From contig CAZFVV010000022.1 in the NCBI GenBank assembly GCA_964522165.1, positions 1 to 57,045 on the forward strand: DNA of 57,045 nt, in the 5' to 3' direction. The DNA comes from JABWBP01 sp964522165 (lineage in GTDB: Bacteria; Calditrichota; Calditrichia; RBG-13-44-9; J075). Within the stretch, counting starts at the first letter, position 1, and each line of letters starts with the position of its first letter. The notes beneath the pieces were generated by a model that made no database searches, was not told where the DNA came from, and worked only from the letters and a program-made list of their open reading frames with translations. A program made the position numbers and the translations under genes. This document shows positions 26,631 to 35,547 of the stretch, piece by piece.

Positions 26631-27908
26631 ATGCACAGCAAAATGATCTTTATGGCAGCTTTTCTGATGGCGCTTCTCTTCCTGGCAAAGGCCCAGGAGT
26701 TCAAAGACCCTTTCCGCTACCCGGAACAGAATTCTCTGCTGGGCGGATTGGGGGTTACCTGGATCGACGATCAGCCCTACACCACCTTTACCATTGCGCC
26801 GGATATCGCCATCGGGAAATTCGGGGTGGGCATTTATTTGCAGCTTCTGTTCGATAACCAGAACAATTGGAAATTCCGCGACATCGAGTACAAGGATGGG
26901 GCGGGCATTCTTCGCATGATTCGTTACATCCGCTACGGCCAGAAATACGATCCCCAGTTTTTCCTGGTCGGCACCATCGACCGGGCCACCCTGGCGCACG
27001 GGTCCCTGGTGTGGAACTATAACAACGCTTCTACCTACGATAAGCGAAGAATCGGGTTGATCGCCGACCTGGATTTAAACCGCGGGGGATTCGAGACCGT
27101 ATGGGGATCCATGTCTTTCAAGACTTTCTGGGGAGCGAATCTCTATGTTCGGCCGCTCCAGTTTATGCAAAATGCGCCTCCCATCCTCAACCGCCTGCGC
27201 ATTTACGGAACCTACGCCCGTGACGGCGAAATTCCCAGCGGGCAGCAATTGGATTCTACCGACGCCCTTTCCGCGTACGGCTTCGGCGTGGATCTGCAAT
27301 GGTTGAAAATTTCCACCCTGAGCAGCACTGTTTACGCCGACTATTCCCAGATTGTGGATTACGGGAACGGAAAAGCCCTGGGGATCGATTTCGTGTTCCC
27401 CAATTTCGTGGGCATTTTCGGCCTCTCGGCCAAATTCGAGAAACGGTTTATCGGGTCCCGTTTCGTCCCCAGCCTGTTTGGTCCCCTGTACGAGTTGAAC
27501 CGGGAGTTGGGCGTGCAGAATTTCCTGGAAAACAGCCCGAAAACCGAAGGTTATTTGGGCGAATTGGGCGGCCACGTTCTCAATCGCATCCTGCTGTTGG
27601 GCAGCTTCCAGAAGCTGAACGGGGTGCCCGGAAGCGGGGTGCTGCACCTGGAAGCTTCCGCCCCGACCCTGATTCCCCGCATCGAGCTGCGCGGTTATTA
27701 CGATAAAAGCGGCATCGAGACCTTTGAAGACGCCCGCACCCTGGATACCCGCTCGGTGTTGAGCGCAGAGGCGAGTTACCAGATGTACTCATTCTTCTAC
27801 TTCACCGCCATTTACCGCTGGTACTGGCTGGAAAACCCCGATCAGCCGGGAGAGTTCAACCCGGTCGAACGGTTCGAGCCGCGCATTACCATGCGGTATA
27901 ACTTCTAA
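26631..27908 (+). CDS. Probable outer-membrane beta-barrel protein
   Basis: A 425-residue exported protein with an ATG after GGAAGGA and a signal peptide (residues 1-20, cleavage near AKA). The rest shows alternating hydrophobic/aromatic strands typical of a barrel (GVGIYLQLLF; YFTAIYRWYWLE), ending in an aromatic residue (ITMRYNF), a usual outer-membrane insertion signal. No ligand-binding motif is seen. It resembles the hypothetical barrel proteins common in FCB genomes. Function is unknown. Confidence 0.75.
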   Translation: MHSKMIFMAAFLMALLFLAKAQEFKDPFRYPEQNSLLGGLGVTWIDDQPYTTFTIAPDIAIGKFGVGIYLQLLFDNQNNWKFRDIEYKDGAGILRMIRYIRYGQKYDPQFFLVGTIDRATLAHGSLVWNYNNASTYDKRRIGLIADLDLNRGGFETVWGSMSFKTFWGANLYVRPLQFMQNAPPILNRLRIYGTYARDGEIPSGQQLDSTDALSAYGFGVDLQWLKISTLSSTVYADYSQIVDYGNGKALGIDFVFPNFVGIFGLSAKFEKRFIGSRFVPSLFGPLYELNRELGVQNFLENSPKTEGYLGELGGHVLNRILLLGSFQKLNGVPGSGVLHLEASAPTLIPRIELRGYYDKSGIETFEDARTLDTRSVLSAEASYQMYSFFYFTAIYRWYWLENPDQPGEFNPVERFEPRITMRYNF

Positions 27909-28236
27909 CCTTTGTAGAGCAGCCGGTAATAGGAGAGATGCCTTATTCCTTCGGGAAAAGCGCAGCGAAGGCGAAAGGCGCAATAGCGCAAAAGTAACCC
28001 TGTTGATAATTTATAAACCTCGCCTGTCCCACCCCGGAACCGGCTGCGCCCCCTCTCGCCCGGTTCACAAAAGAAATCCGGTATTGATTTATTCCCTCCT
28101 TTATTTTAGCTTTACAGCGACGTTATATCCCCGGCAAATTTTATTCGATTCGCGAAGACCTCAAAGGTTTTTTAAATCTTTGAGGTCCGGTTGACCCCGG
28201 TGAAAACCATAGCCTGAAATGCCTGAGGAACATGCG
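27909..28236. other. Intergenic region with a hairpin
   Basis: 328 bp without a supported gene. At 28157-28187 there is a perfect 10-bp stem, GACCTCAAAG with CTTTGAGGTC, and a T-rich loop. It may terminate transcription from the outer-membrane protein gene, or be part of the WYL gene leader. Confidence 0.4.
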
Positions 28237-29166
28237 ATGCAGAAATCTATCCGACTTCTCAAAGTTTGGAAGTTGCTGCGGGAAAAACGCAGGATGACCG
28301 CGCCGAAGATAGCGAAAATGTGCCGCGTCACCGAGCGCACCATCTACCGGGATATTCAGGCGCTGGGCGAGGCCGGCGTGCGGCTCTCCTGCCACAAGGG
28401 ATATTACATCGCCGAGGAGAACCCCCTGCCGCAGCTTGCCCTCACCCCCGCCGAACAGTTGGCGCTCACCCTGGCCCTGCAAAACCTGCCCTTGCACCTG
28501 GATAAAGAGTTAGAAGACGTCGTGAACGGCCTGCTTAACAAACTGTTGGAGCGCCCGGCGGAGAATCCCGCGGTGGCCCTGGAGCCGCCGCCCCCTGCCC
28601 GCGCCAAAACCGGCGCGTTCGCCCGCTTGCAGAAGGCCATCGAGGCGCATTTGCTGATTACCCTGGTGCGCTACCGCCGCTTGAAAGGGGAAATTGTGGA
28701 GAACCGGGTGGTGGAGCCGTACCTGCTCACGTTCCGCGAGCGCGCCTGGTACCTGGTGGCCTGGACGCCGCATTACCAGGAATTCCGCATCTACCGCCTG
28801 GATCGCATCGACCGGCTGCGGGTGGAAAAAGAGACCTTTGCCCCGCGCCGGTTCGATCCCTGGGAATACTTTCGCGGCAGCTTAGGGATCATGGTGGACT
28901 GCCAGCAGCGCCTGCGCGCCCGCTTTAGCGGCCTGGCAAAAGAGATCGTCAAAAAGGACGGGCGTTTCTCTCCCAAAGATATGGTCGAGGAAGGCGAGGC
29001 CCTGATCCTGGATACCACCATCAACGGGGAAATCCAGTGGCTGCGCTGGCTGTTGGGCTTTGGCGGGGAGGCGGAGATTTTAGAGCCGGCGGGGATGCGG
29101 GAGAAGGCGAAGCGCATGCTGCGGGAGGGGTTGGCGGGGTATGAAGGCCGGGAGCATGGCGCATAG
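28237..29166 (+). CDS. HTH-WYL domain transcriptional regulator
   Basis: A 309-residue protein. The ATG with GAGG eight bases upstream is chosen over an earlier in-frame ATG. It has an N-terminal HTH_11-type helix-turn-helix (MTAPKIAKMCRVTERTIYRDI, ~20-40, then GYYIAE) and a WYL domain (~140-220) with the motif RERAWYLVAW, followed by FRIYRLDRI. A C-terminal WCX-like region follows. WYL regulators often sit beside defence loci and bind nucleic-acid ligands. This one lies just upstream of the type I-C cas operon on the same strand, so a role in cas or CRISPR regulation is plausible but not shown. Confidence 0.88.
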   Translation: MQKSIRLLKVWKLLREKRRMTAPKIAKMCRVTERTIYRDIQALGEAGVRLSCHKGYYIAEENPLPQLALTPAEQLALTLALQNLPLHLDKELEDVVNGLLNKLLERPAENPAVALEPPPPARAKTGAFARLQKAIEAHLLITLVRYRRLKGEIVENRVVEPYLLTFRERAWYLVAWTPHYQEFRIYRLDRIDRLRVEKETFAPRRFDPWEYFRGSLGIMVDCQQRLRARFSGLAKEIVKKDGRFSPKDMVEEGEALILDTTINGEIQWLRWLLGFGGEAEILEPAGMREKAKRMLREGLAGYEGREHGA

Positions 29167-29326
29167 GGGTCATCGGATTGATTGCCATGCTTTAGCATGT
29201 CTCTTACCGCTGCCGAGTGGGGAGCGGGAGCAGAGAGATTAACAACGTTGCCGAAGCTTGTGGTGAACCGGTCGAAAATTATATTAGACCTTATTCATAG
29301 CTAAATATTTAATTTTTATGAAAGAT

Positions 29327-29485
29327 TGAATAGCCCCGATCTTTAGATCGGGGACAAAAACAAATCAACCCTTACTTTTTCCCGGGGATTTATCCCCGAT
29401 TTTTGCACTACGCGGGGCTAAAGCCCCCAAAAGCTTTGGTATGAGGATAAATTGTAATCCCCCCGATAAATCGGGGGGCTATTCA
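29327..29485. repeat. Inverted-repeat element, GAATAGCCCCGAT family
   Basis: It starts TGAATAGCCCCGATC and ends with the inverse, CGGGGGGCTATTCA, with GGGGATTTATCCCC-type palindromes between. It shares 28 identical bases with 22451-22478. Confidence 0.55.
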
Positions 29486-29639
29486 TTACATTATAAAACA
29501 ACCACTTATCCTGGAATAAGGTTCATTCTGAGGATAGCGGGAGGGAGAATCCGCCGCAAAAAAATGCAAATGGTGAAAATAGAGTGACCGGGATTGTCAG
29601 GGGTATAGATTATATTGGATCAAACCTGGATAGGAATCT

Positions 29640-29678
29640 AACCTCCCGGTATCCCGGAAGGCCGGGATCCGGGAGGTT
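29640..29678 (+). promoter_or_regulatory. Stable hairpin in the cas3 leader
   Basis: AACCTCCCGG-T-ATCCCGG pairs with CCGGGATCCGGGAGGTT, giving a 17-bp stem with a single bulge. It ends 38 bases before the cas3 start codon. It has no T-run. It may be a regulatory structure or a repetitive palindrome. Confidence 0.5.
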
Positions 29679-29716
29679 GGCCACTTTGCGGAATTTCAAA
29701 CGAAAAAGGGCGGCCA

Positions 29717-32059
29717 ATGAAAACAGAGTTTCTTGCCCATGTAAAACGCAACGACGATGATTCCTGGTCGGTGCACCGGCTGGCAGAGCATCTGGAAGGG
29801 GTGGCCGGAATGGCCGGGGAGTTTGCGGCGGAATTCGGCAACCGGGATTGGGGGGAGCTTTTGGGGCATTGGCATGATCTGGGGAAGTTTCATCCGGCGT
29901 GGCAAAAGTATTTGCAGCGCAAAACCGGATACGACGAAGATGCTCACATCGAGAACCAAACCGGAAGGCCCAACCACAGCACCGCAGGTGCAGTGCTGGC
30001 CCTCGAGCGAGGAAAACAGACTCCGCCATCACGTATTCTCGCTTATGGCATCGCAGGACACCACGCCGGATTACCTGATTGGAATCCTGACGAGGCAGGA
30101 GGAGATCTCTGCAATAGAGTTTATGCGGAAGTTTCGAATCTTCTTTTGAACACCGTTGATCTTGATGCAATTAGAATAATCCCTGAAACAATTCCCTTTC
30201 TTCAAAAAAGTTTTCCCAAATCACCTCCGCTGCGTATCGCTTCTGCCCAGGAGTATGAAAAGGGCAAGGAGCATTTCCATCTCTGGATACGAATGCTCTT
30301 TTCTTGTCTTGTGGATGCAGACTTTCTCGACACTGAGGCATTTATGCAACCGGAGAAAAGCCAGCAGCGCGGCAAATATCTTTCGTTGGGCGAATTGAAT
30401 GGTCGTTTCGATACCTACATCCAACGCAAAGAAAAGGAATCACCGGATACGCCTATCAACCGCAAAAGAAAAAAAATCCGCGACTTGTGCAAAACCAAAG
30501 CTCATTTGAAACCCGGATTCTTTTCGCTAACCGTCCCAACCGGCGGAGGGAAAACCTTATCGTCTATGGCTTTTGCGCTTGAACACGCGCTTCATTTCAA
30601 CAAACGCAGAATCATTGTCGCAATTCCATACACCAGCATCATCGAACAGACGGCGAAGATTTTCAAATACGGAACGGACAACGATGATGAGATCGAAGAA
30701 CGAAAAAAAACTAATGACTTCCTCTTTGGCGAAGATCAGGTTATTGAACACCACAGCAATCTTGACCCGGCGAAAGAAACAAACAGAAACCGGTTGGCTT
30801 CGGAGAACTGGGACGCCCCGATTATTGTAACCACCAATGTTCAGTTGTTTGAATCGCTGTTTGCCAGCAGAACTTCTTCCTGCCGCAAGCTTCATAACAT
30901 TGCCAACAGCATCATTATTCTTGACGAAGTGCAGATGCTGCCACCGGAATACCTTAAACCGGTTCTTTCCGTGTTACGGGGTTTGGTTGAACATTTCGGA
31001 GTTACCGTTGTCTTGATGACCGCCACGCAGCCTGCCCTCGAAGGAAAGATCGGCTCTCCGCCCAATGTGATTCAAGGGATAGAGAATGTCACCCCTATTA
31101 TTGATGACCCGGAATCTTTGGCAAGAGAGTTTTCCCGCGTTGAATTATTTCTACCCAGCGATTTGAATCAGGGAAACGAATGGAAATCCATTAAAGAAGA
31201 GCTTGTGCAGTACGAACAAGTGTTATGTATTGTCAACTCCCGAAAAGATTGCCGCGACTTGCACAGCCTAATGCCCGAAGATACCGTTCACCTCTCCGCG
31301 TTGATGTGCGGCGAGGAACGAAGCGTGGTCATCTCGGGGATAAAAGAAAAACTCCGGAACGGTAAACCGATTCGAGTCATTAGCACCCAACTGGTCGAAG
31401 CAGGTGTGGATATTGATTTCCCGGTGGTGTATCGCGCTCTCGCAGGGTTCGATTCGATTGCTCAGGCCGCCGGGCGATGCAACCGGGAAAACAAACTTGC
31501 CCAGAGCGGGAAAAAAGGAAAGGTCGTCGTTTTCGTTCCCCCCAGGCCCGCGCCTGTGGGTTTGCTCCGCAAGGGAGAGGATGCCTGCAAGGAAATCCTT
31601 CGCACCAATGTTGTTCAGGAGCTCTCGCCGCAACTTTTTGTGAAGTATTTTCGGCATTTCTATTCTGCATTGAACAACTCTGATAAGCCAAACTTCTATG
31701 ACCAGCTCGTTCGAGACGCTGCAAGTTTCGAGTTTCAATTCCGTACTCTGGCCCAGAACTTTCGTCTGATCGAAGATCACCAGCAGAGCATCGTGATATG
31801 GTACAAGAATCCCAAAACTGGCAGCAACAGCAACAAACTCATTGAACAATTGCGATACGGGGGTCTGAACAGAGAGACTCTCAGAAAACTACAACGGTTT
31901 ATTGTGAATGTTCACTTCAGGCAATTCGAATACATCCACAAGCGGGGTTATGTGGAAGAAGTGGCCGGTTACTGGGTTCAATGCTCTGATGGCCTTTACA
32001 GACCCGGCATCGGTTTACAATTAGACGAAAACGCCTGGTTCGATAGCACAGTATTTTAA
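29717..32059 (+). CDS. cas3: CRISPR-associated helicase/nuclease Cas3 (type I-C)
   Basis: A 780-residue Cas3. The N-terminal HD nuclease domain has the HD pair in WHDLGKF (~residue 55) and AGHHAG (~115). The superfamily 2 helicase has Walker A TGGGKTLSS (~275), DEVQML (~407) and MTATQPA (~435), then a RecA2 region with STQLVEAGVDIDF and AAGRCNRE. It unwinds and degrades DNA marked by Cascade. It is the first gene of the cas operon. The first ~270 bases are GC-rich and match the chromosome; the rest is visibly more AT-rich. Confidence 0.95.
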   Translation: MKTEFLAHVKRNDDDSWSVHRLAEHLEGVAGMAGEFAAEFGNRDWGELLGHWHDLGKFHPAWQKYLQRKTGYDEDAHIENQTGRPNHSTAGAVLALERGKQTPPSRILAYGIAGHHAGLPDWNPDEAGGDLCNRVYAEVSNLLLNTVDLDAIRIIPETIPFLQKSFPKSPPLRIASAQEYEKGKEHFHLWIRMLFSCLVDADFLDTEAFMQPEKSQQRGKYLSLGELNGRFDTYIQRKEKESPDTPINRKRKKIRDLCKTKAHLKPGFFSLTVPTGGGKTLSSMAFALEHALHFNKRRIIVAIPYTSIIEQTAKIFKYGTDNDDEIEERKKTNDFLFGEDQVIEHHSNLDPAKETNRNRLASENWDAPIIVTTNVQLFESLFASRTSSCRKLHNIANSIIILDEVQMLPPEYLKPVLSVLRGLVEHFGVTVVLMTATQPALEGKIGSPPNVIQGIENVTPIIDDPESLAREFSRVELFLPSDLNQGNEWKSIKEELVQYEQVLCIVNSRKDCRDLHSLMPEDTVHLSALMCGEERSVVISGIKEKLRNGKPIRVISTQLVEAGVDIDFPVVYRALAGFDSIAQAAGRCNRENKLAQSGKKGKVVVFVPPRPAPVGLLRKGEDACKEILRTNVVQELSPQLFVKYFRHFYSALNNSDKPNFYDQLVRDAASFEFQFRTLAQNFRLIEDHQQSIVIWYKNPKTGSNSNKLIEQLRYGGLNRETLRKLQRFIVNVHFRQFEYIHKRGYVEEVAGYWVQCSDGLYRPGIGLQLDENAWFDSTVF

Positions 32060-32088
32060 TCTTTTTGTTAAAAATTGGAGGTATCCAC

Positions 32089-32850
32089 ATGGGTTCTCAA
32101 AACTACAAACCCTTCTGCCTTGAAGTCTGGGGAGACTACGCCTGCTTTACGCGACCAGAGATGAAGGTGGAGCGGGTGAGCTATGATGTGCCGACGCCCT
32201 CGGCGGTGCGCGCGGTGTTCGAATCGATTTTATGGAAGCCGGCCATTCGCTGGCAGGTCAATAAGATCGAAGTGCTCAATCCCATCAAATGGATTTCAGT
32301 GCGGCGGAATGAGGTTGGCAATGTTATGAGTGAGCGGTCTAGTGGGTTGTTCATTGAAGACTTCCGTCAGCAGCGGGCGGGATTGTTCCTGCGAGATGTA
32401 CGCTATCGTTTCTATGCCACCCTGGAGTATATCCCGGTCGAAAAACGAAAGCATTTGAAGTTTCGAAGCGTACCCGCCTTCCTTTGGGACGCGGATGAAA
32501 AAGAATTTTTAGAAGAGGAGATCAAGCTCTTTGAAGAAGGTATTGATGGATCACGAAATGGCGAAACACCCGGCAAGTATTTGGCAATCTTTGAGCGCCG
32601 CGCAAAGAAAGGGCAATGTTTCAACCAGCCCTATCTCGGGTGCCGGGAATTTAGCTGTAATTTCCGTTTCATTGAAAAACCGGAACAAGAAACGCAGCCT
32701 GCCATAGCAGAGACCAGAAGTCTGGGTTTTATGCTTTACGATATGGATTTTACTGACCCGAACGATCCCCAACCGATGTTTTTCCGCGCCGAGCTAAATA
32801 ATGGCGTCGTAAATGTCCCACTGCGAGACAGCGAGGAGGTGCGGCGATGA
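32089..32850 (+). CDS. cas5: Cas5c, pre-crRNA processing endonuclease
   Basis: A 253-residue Cas5d/Dvulg-type protein. The ATG follows TTGGAGG; an earlier in-frame TTG contains that site and is rejected. The N-terminus has FCLEVWGDYACFTRPEMKVE and SYDVPTPSAVRAVFE, both typical. In type I-C systems Cas5c replaces Cas6 and cuts the repeat RNA, leaving the 3' part of the repeat as the 5' handle. The last four bases (ATGA) overlap cas8c. Confidence 0.93.
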   Translation: MGSQNYKPFCLEVWGDYACFTRPEMKVERVSYDVPTPSAVRAVFESILWKPAIRWQVNKIEVLNPIKWISVRRNEVGNVMSERSSGLFIEDFRQQRAGLFLRDVRYRFYATLEYIPVEKRKHLKFRSVPAFLWDADEKEFLEEEIKLFEEGIDGSRNGETPGKYLAIFERRAKKGQCFNQPYLGCREFSCNFRFIEKPEQETQPAIAETRSLGFMLYDMDFTDPNDPQPMFFRAELNNGVVNVPLRDSEEVRR

Positions 32851-34595
32851 TCTTGCAAGCATTGTATGATTATTATGAGAGAAAAGCTAAGCGTGGGAAG
32901 ATTGCCCCGGAAGGATTTGTAACTAAAGAAATAGATTTTCTAATCGTGCTGGACGGTGCTGGGAATTTTGTTGATTTCGAGTCGGTGCAGACACCTCATG
33001 CCAAAAAACTGAGAGGTAGATCTTATTACGTGCCGGCGATCGGGAAACAGGCTCAAAAACATACGATGGCTGGCGACGACGCTAACCTTTTGTGGGATAA
33101 AGCGGAATTTGTTCTCGGCGTCGGTAAAAATGGAGAGAAAAAACTAAACTCGTTCATTTCGACCATTGAGCAATATTATCCTGACCCACCCTCCGATGTA
33201 AAGGCTGTGCTAACTTTTTTGAAGAACGGAAAGCAGATGAGCCCACCATTCCAGAGAATTTTGGAGCATAAGGAATTCGGAGAAACAATTAGCTCCGGTG
33301 CTCCAATCCTGACCTTTAGAATCAGCGGCAAGGTAGTGCCAATTATTACAGAGCCTCATGTCAGAGCTGCGATGCAAAACTGGAAAGCCCCCGATGAGGT
33401 TTTGGGAACATGCTTGATTACGGGTGAGACGAATGTTCCCATCGAGTTGACTCATACGGTGATAAAACGAATCGTCGGTTCACAAACATCCGGTGCAAAC
33501 CTTGTTTCCTTTAATGCTTCCGCGTTTATCTCTTATGGGAAGAAGCAAAGCCTGACAGCACCGGTAAGTAAGAAGGCCGCGGCGGCTTATACAAATGCAC
33601 TCCAGTCATTGGTGGATAGCGAATCGAATCGCGTTCGTGTCGCTGATGCGACTGTCGTTTTCTGGGCTGCGAGACAAGCAGAGGCATCACAGGCATATGA
33701 TCTTGAAGAAAACTTTCAATGGTTTATTATCGATCCTCCCAAAGATGATCCTGATCGCGGAGTGCAAGCTGTCAGGGGCCTTTACCTGGCATTCCGTACT
33801 GGCCGCTTGACAACCAGCACCGACCGCTTTTATGTGCTTGGCCTCGCACCTAATGTCTCGCGGATTTCTGTCCGCTTCTTTCGTCAGGGAACCATCAAAG
33901 AATTTGGTGAAAAGATCAAGATGCATTTTGACGATTTTGCAATTGTGCGAAATCCCAAAGATGTTGAGTTCCTCTCTTTATACCGAATCCTCACCTCGAC
34001 CGCTCTACAGTACAAGATGGACAACGTTCCGCCCAATCTCGCCGGTGCAGTTGTTGAGAGCATCCTGGATGGCACCCCTTATCCCACGACGCTTCTCCAG
34101 CAGTGCATCCGAAGAATCCGGGTGGAACAGAGTGTCACAAGGGCGCGTGCAGCAATTTTGAAAGCATATCTTAATCGCTTTAACCGTATTCACAAACCTA
34201 ACGAAAAGGAGATCTCTATGGCGCTTGATCCAACCAACAAAAACCCCGGCTATCGATTAGGCAGGCTGTTTGCCGTTCTTGAGAAAATTCAAGAAGAGGC
34301 AAATCCCGGAATCAATACCACCATTCGCGACCGTTTTTACGGAGCGGCATCTACGAGCCCGGTTGCGGTGTTCTCACAATTATTGAAGTTGAAGAATCAC
34401 CACCTGGCAAAACTGGACAATCCGGGGAGACGAGTAAACCTGGAAAAACTGATCGGTGAGATTATGTCGGAACTCTCATATTTCCCGGCACATTTACCTT
34501 TACAAGACCAGGCATATTTTTCTGTCGGCTATTACCATCAACGGCAGGATTTCTTCGCCAGCAAAAAAATCGAAAACGTAACTACACAACCATAA
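32847..34595 (+). CDS. cas8c: Cas8c (Csd1), large Cascade subunit
   Basis: A 582-residue Csd1-family protein that begins in an ATGA overlap with cas5c. Family features include KEIDFLIVLDGAGNFVDFE near the N-terminus, the GKNGEKKLNSF region and CLITGETNVPIELTH near residue 195. The large subunit recognises the PAM and non-target DNA in the type I-C Cascade; an internally initiated C-terminal fragment (Cas11-like) is known for this family. An in-frame ATG at 34218 preceded by AAAGGAGATCTCT starts a ~125-residue helical piece and is a good candidate for that start. Confidence 0.93.
   Translation: MILQALYDYYERKAKRGKIAPEGFVTKEIDFLIVLDGAGNFVDFESVQTPHAKKLRGRSYYVPAIGKQAQKHTMAGDDANLLWDKAEFVLGVGKNGEKKLNSFISTIEQYYPDPPSDVKAVLTFLKNGKQMSPPFQRILEHKEFGETISSGAPILTFRISGKVVPIITEPHVRAAMQNWKAPDEVLGTCLITGETNVPIELTHTVIKRIVGSQTSGANLVSFNASAFISYGKKQSLTAPVSKKAAAAYTNALQSLVDSESNRVRVADATVVFWAARQAEASQAYDLEENFQWFIIDPPKDDPDRGVQAVRGLYLAFRTGRLTTSTDRFYVLGLAPNVSRISVRFFRQGTIKEFGEKIKMHFDDFAIVRNPKDVEFLSLYRILTSTALQYKMDNVPPNLAGAVVESILDGTPYPTTLLQQCIRRIRVEQSVTRARAAILKAYLNRFNRIHKPNEKEISMALDPTNKNPGYRLGRLFAVLEKIQEEANPGINTTIRDRFYGAASTSPVAVFSQLLKLKNHHLAKLDNPGRRVNLEKLIGEIMSELSYFPAHLPLQDQAYFSVGYYHQRQDFFASKKIENVTTQP
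34218..34595 (+). CDS. cas11: Candidate internally translated Cas11c within cas8c
   Basis: An in-frame ATG lies inside cas8c, with a strong AAAGGAG site seven bases upstream. It would encode a 125-residue, alpha-helical C-terminal piece (MALDPTNKNPGYRLGRLF onward). Type I-C systems are known to make Cas11 from an internal start in cas8c, and the site here fits that pattern. The ribosome binding site is seen in the sequence; translation is inferred. Confidence 0.65.
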   Translation: MALDPTNKNPGYRLGRLFAVLEKIQEEANPGINTTIRDRFYGAASTSPVAVFSQLLKLKNHHLAKLDNPGRRVNLEKLIGEIMSELSYFPAHLPLQDQAYFSVGYYHQRQDFFASKKIENVTTQP

Positions 34596-34624
34596 TTGTC
34601 CATTATTAAAGAAAGGAGTTTCCT

Positions 34625-35536
34625 ATGGCACCAATTACTAAACGTTACGACTTCGTTTTTTACTTCGATGTAAAAGACGGCAATCCCAACGGCGACCCCG
34701 ATGCCGGAAACTTGCCTCGCATCGACGCCGAAACCGGTATGGGCATCGTGACCGATGTTTGCTTGAAAAGGAAAGCACGAAACTATGTTCAGATGGTCCA
34801 GACTATCAATGGCAAACCTAAGGACCACTATGACATTTTTGTAAAAGAAAAGGCAATCCTAAATAATTTGATTTCCGGGGCATATGAGAGATTAGGAATT
34901 AATCTTGAGGAGGCTCCTCAAGATGAGGCTGACGGAAAGAAACGCAACACAAAGGGAGTTGCACAAGGAGGAGAAATAATAAAGGGGCGCGATCAGATGT
35001 GTAGAGACTATTATGATGTAAGAACATTTGGAGCGGTAATGAGCACTGGCCCGAATGCAGGTCAAGTTCGCGGACCTATACAATTGACCTTCTCGAGATC
35101 TGTCGAGCCTGTCATAGCCTTAGAGCACAGCATCACAAGAGTTGCAAAAACAACTGCCGAGCGCGCGGAAACTGGCGGCGCTGAAATGGGCCGAAAATAC
35201 ACCGTCCCTTATGGCTTATACCGCACCCATGGTTTCGTCTCCGCGCACCTTGCCGAGCAAACAGGTTTCTCGCAAGAAGACCTCAAGTTGTTTTGGCAGG
35301 CGATGCAGGAAATGTTCGAGCATGACCGCTCAGCCGCCCGCGGTTTGATGAGCACAAGAAAACTTATTGTCTTTGAACATGCAACTGCTCTGGGCAATAA
35401 GCCGGTGCACGAATTGTTTGCGCGGGTTACCCACCGCCGGAAGACGACCGGCCCTGCCCGTGATTTCTCTGATTACGAGGTTCTATTTGATGGCCAACCG
35501 TTTTCCGAGACGTTTAAAATCGTACCGGTGAATTGA
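34625..35536 (+). CDS. cas7: Cas7c (Csd2), crRNA-binding backbone subunit
   Basis: A 303-residue Csd2 protein with an ATG after AAAGGAG. Typical features: YDFVFYFDVKDGNPNGDPDAG at the start (RAMP-type first strand), NLPRIDAETGMGIVTDVCLKRK, RTFGAVMSTG and the RGPIQLTFSRSVEP segment. Six or so copies coat the crRNA in Cascade. The middle is more AT-rich than the ends. It is followed by cas4, whose chosen start lies 11 bases after its stop. Confidence 0.95.
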   Translation: MAPITKRYDFVFYFDVKDGNPNGDPDAGNLPRIDAETGMGIVTDVCLKRKARNYVQMVQTINGKPKDHYDIFVKEKAILNNLISGAYERLGINLEEAPQDEADGKKRNTKGVAQGGEIIKGRDQMCRDYYDVRTFGAVMSTGPNAGQVRGPIQLTFSRSVEPVIALEHSITRVAKTTAERAETGGAEMGRKYTVPYGLYRTHGFVSAHLAEQTGFSQEDLKLFWQAMQEMFEHDRSAARGLMSTRKLIVFEHATALGNKPVHELFARVTHRRKTTGPARDFSDYEVLFDGQPFSETFKIVPVN

Positions 35537-35547
35537 GCTTTATAACT

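Larger units (their letters stand above)
29167..29716. other. Repeat-rich region upstream of cas3
   Basis: 550 bp with no supported gene. It holds the inverted-repeat element at 29327-29485 and the hairpin at 29640-29678. The cas promoter is expected here but not evident. Confidence 0.5.
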
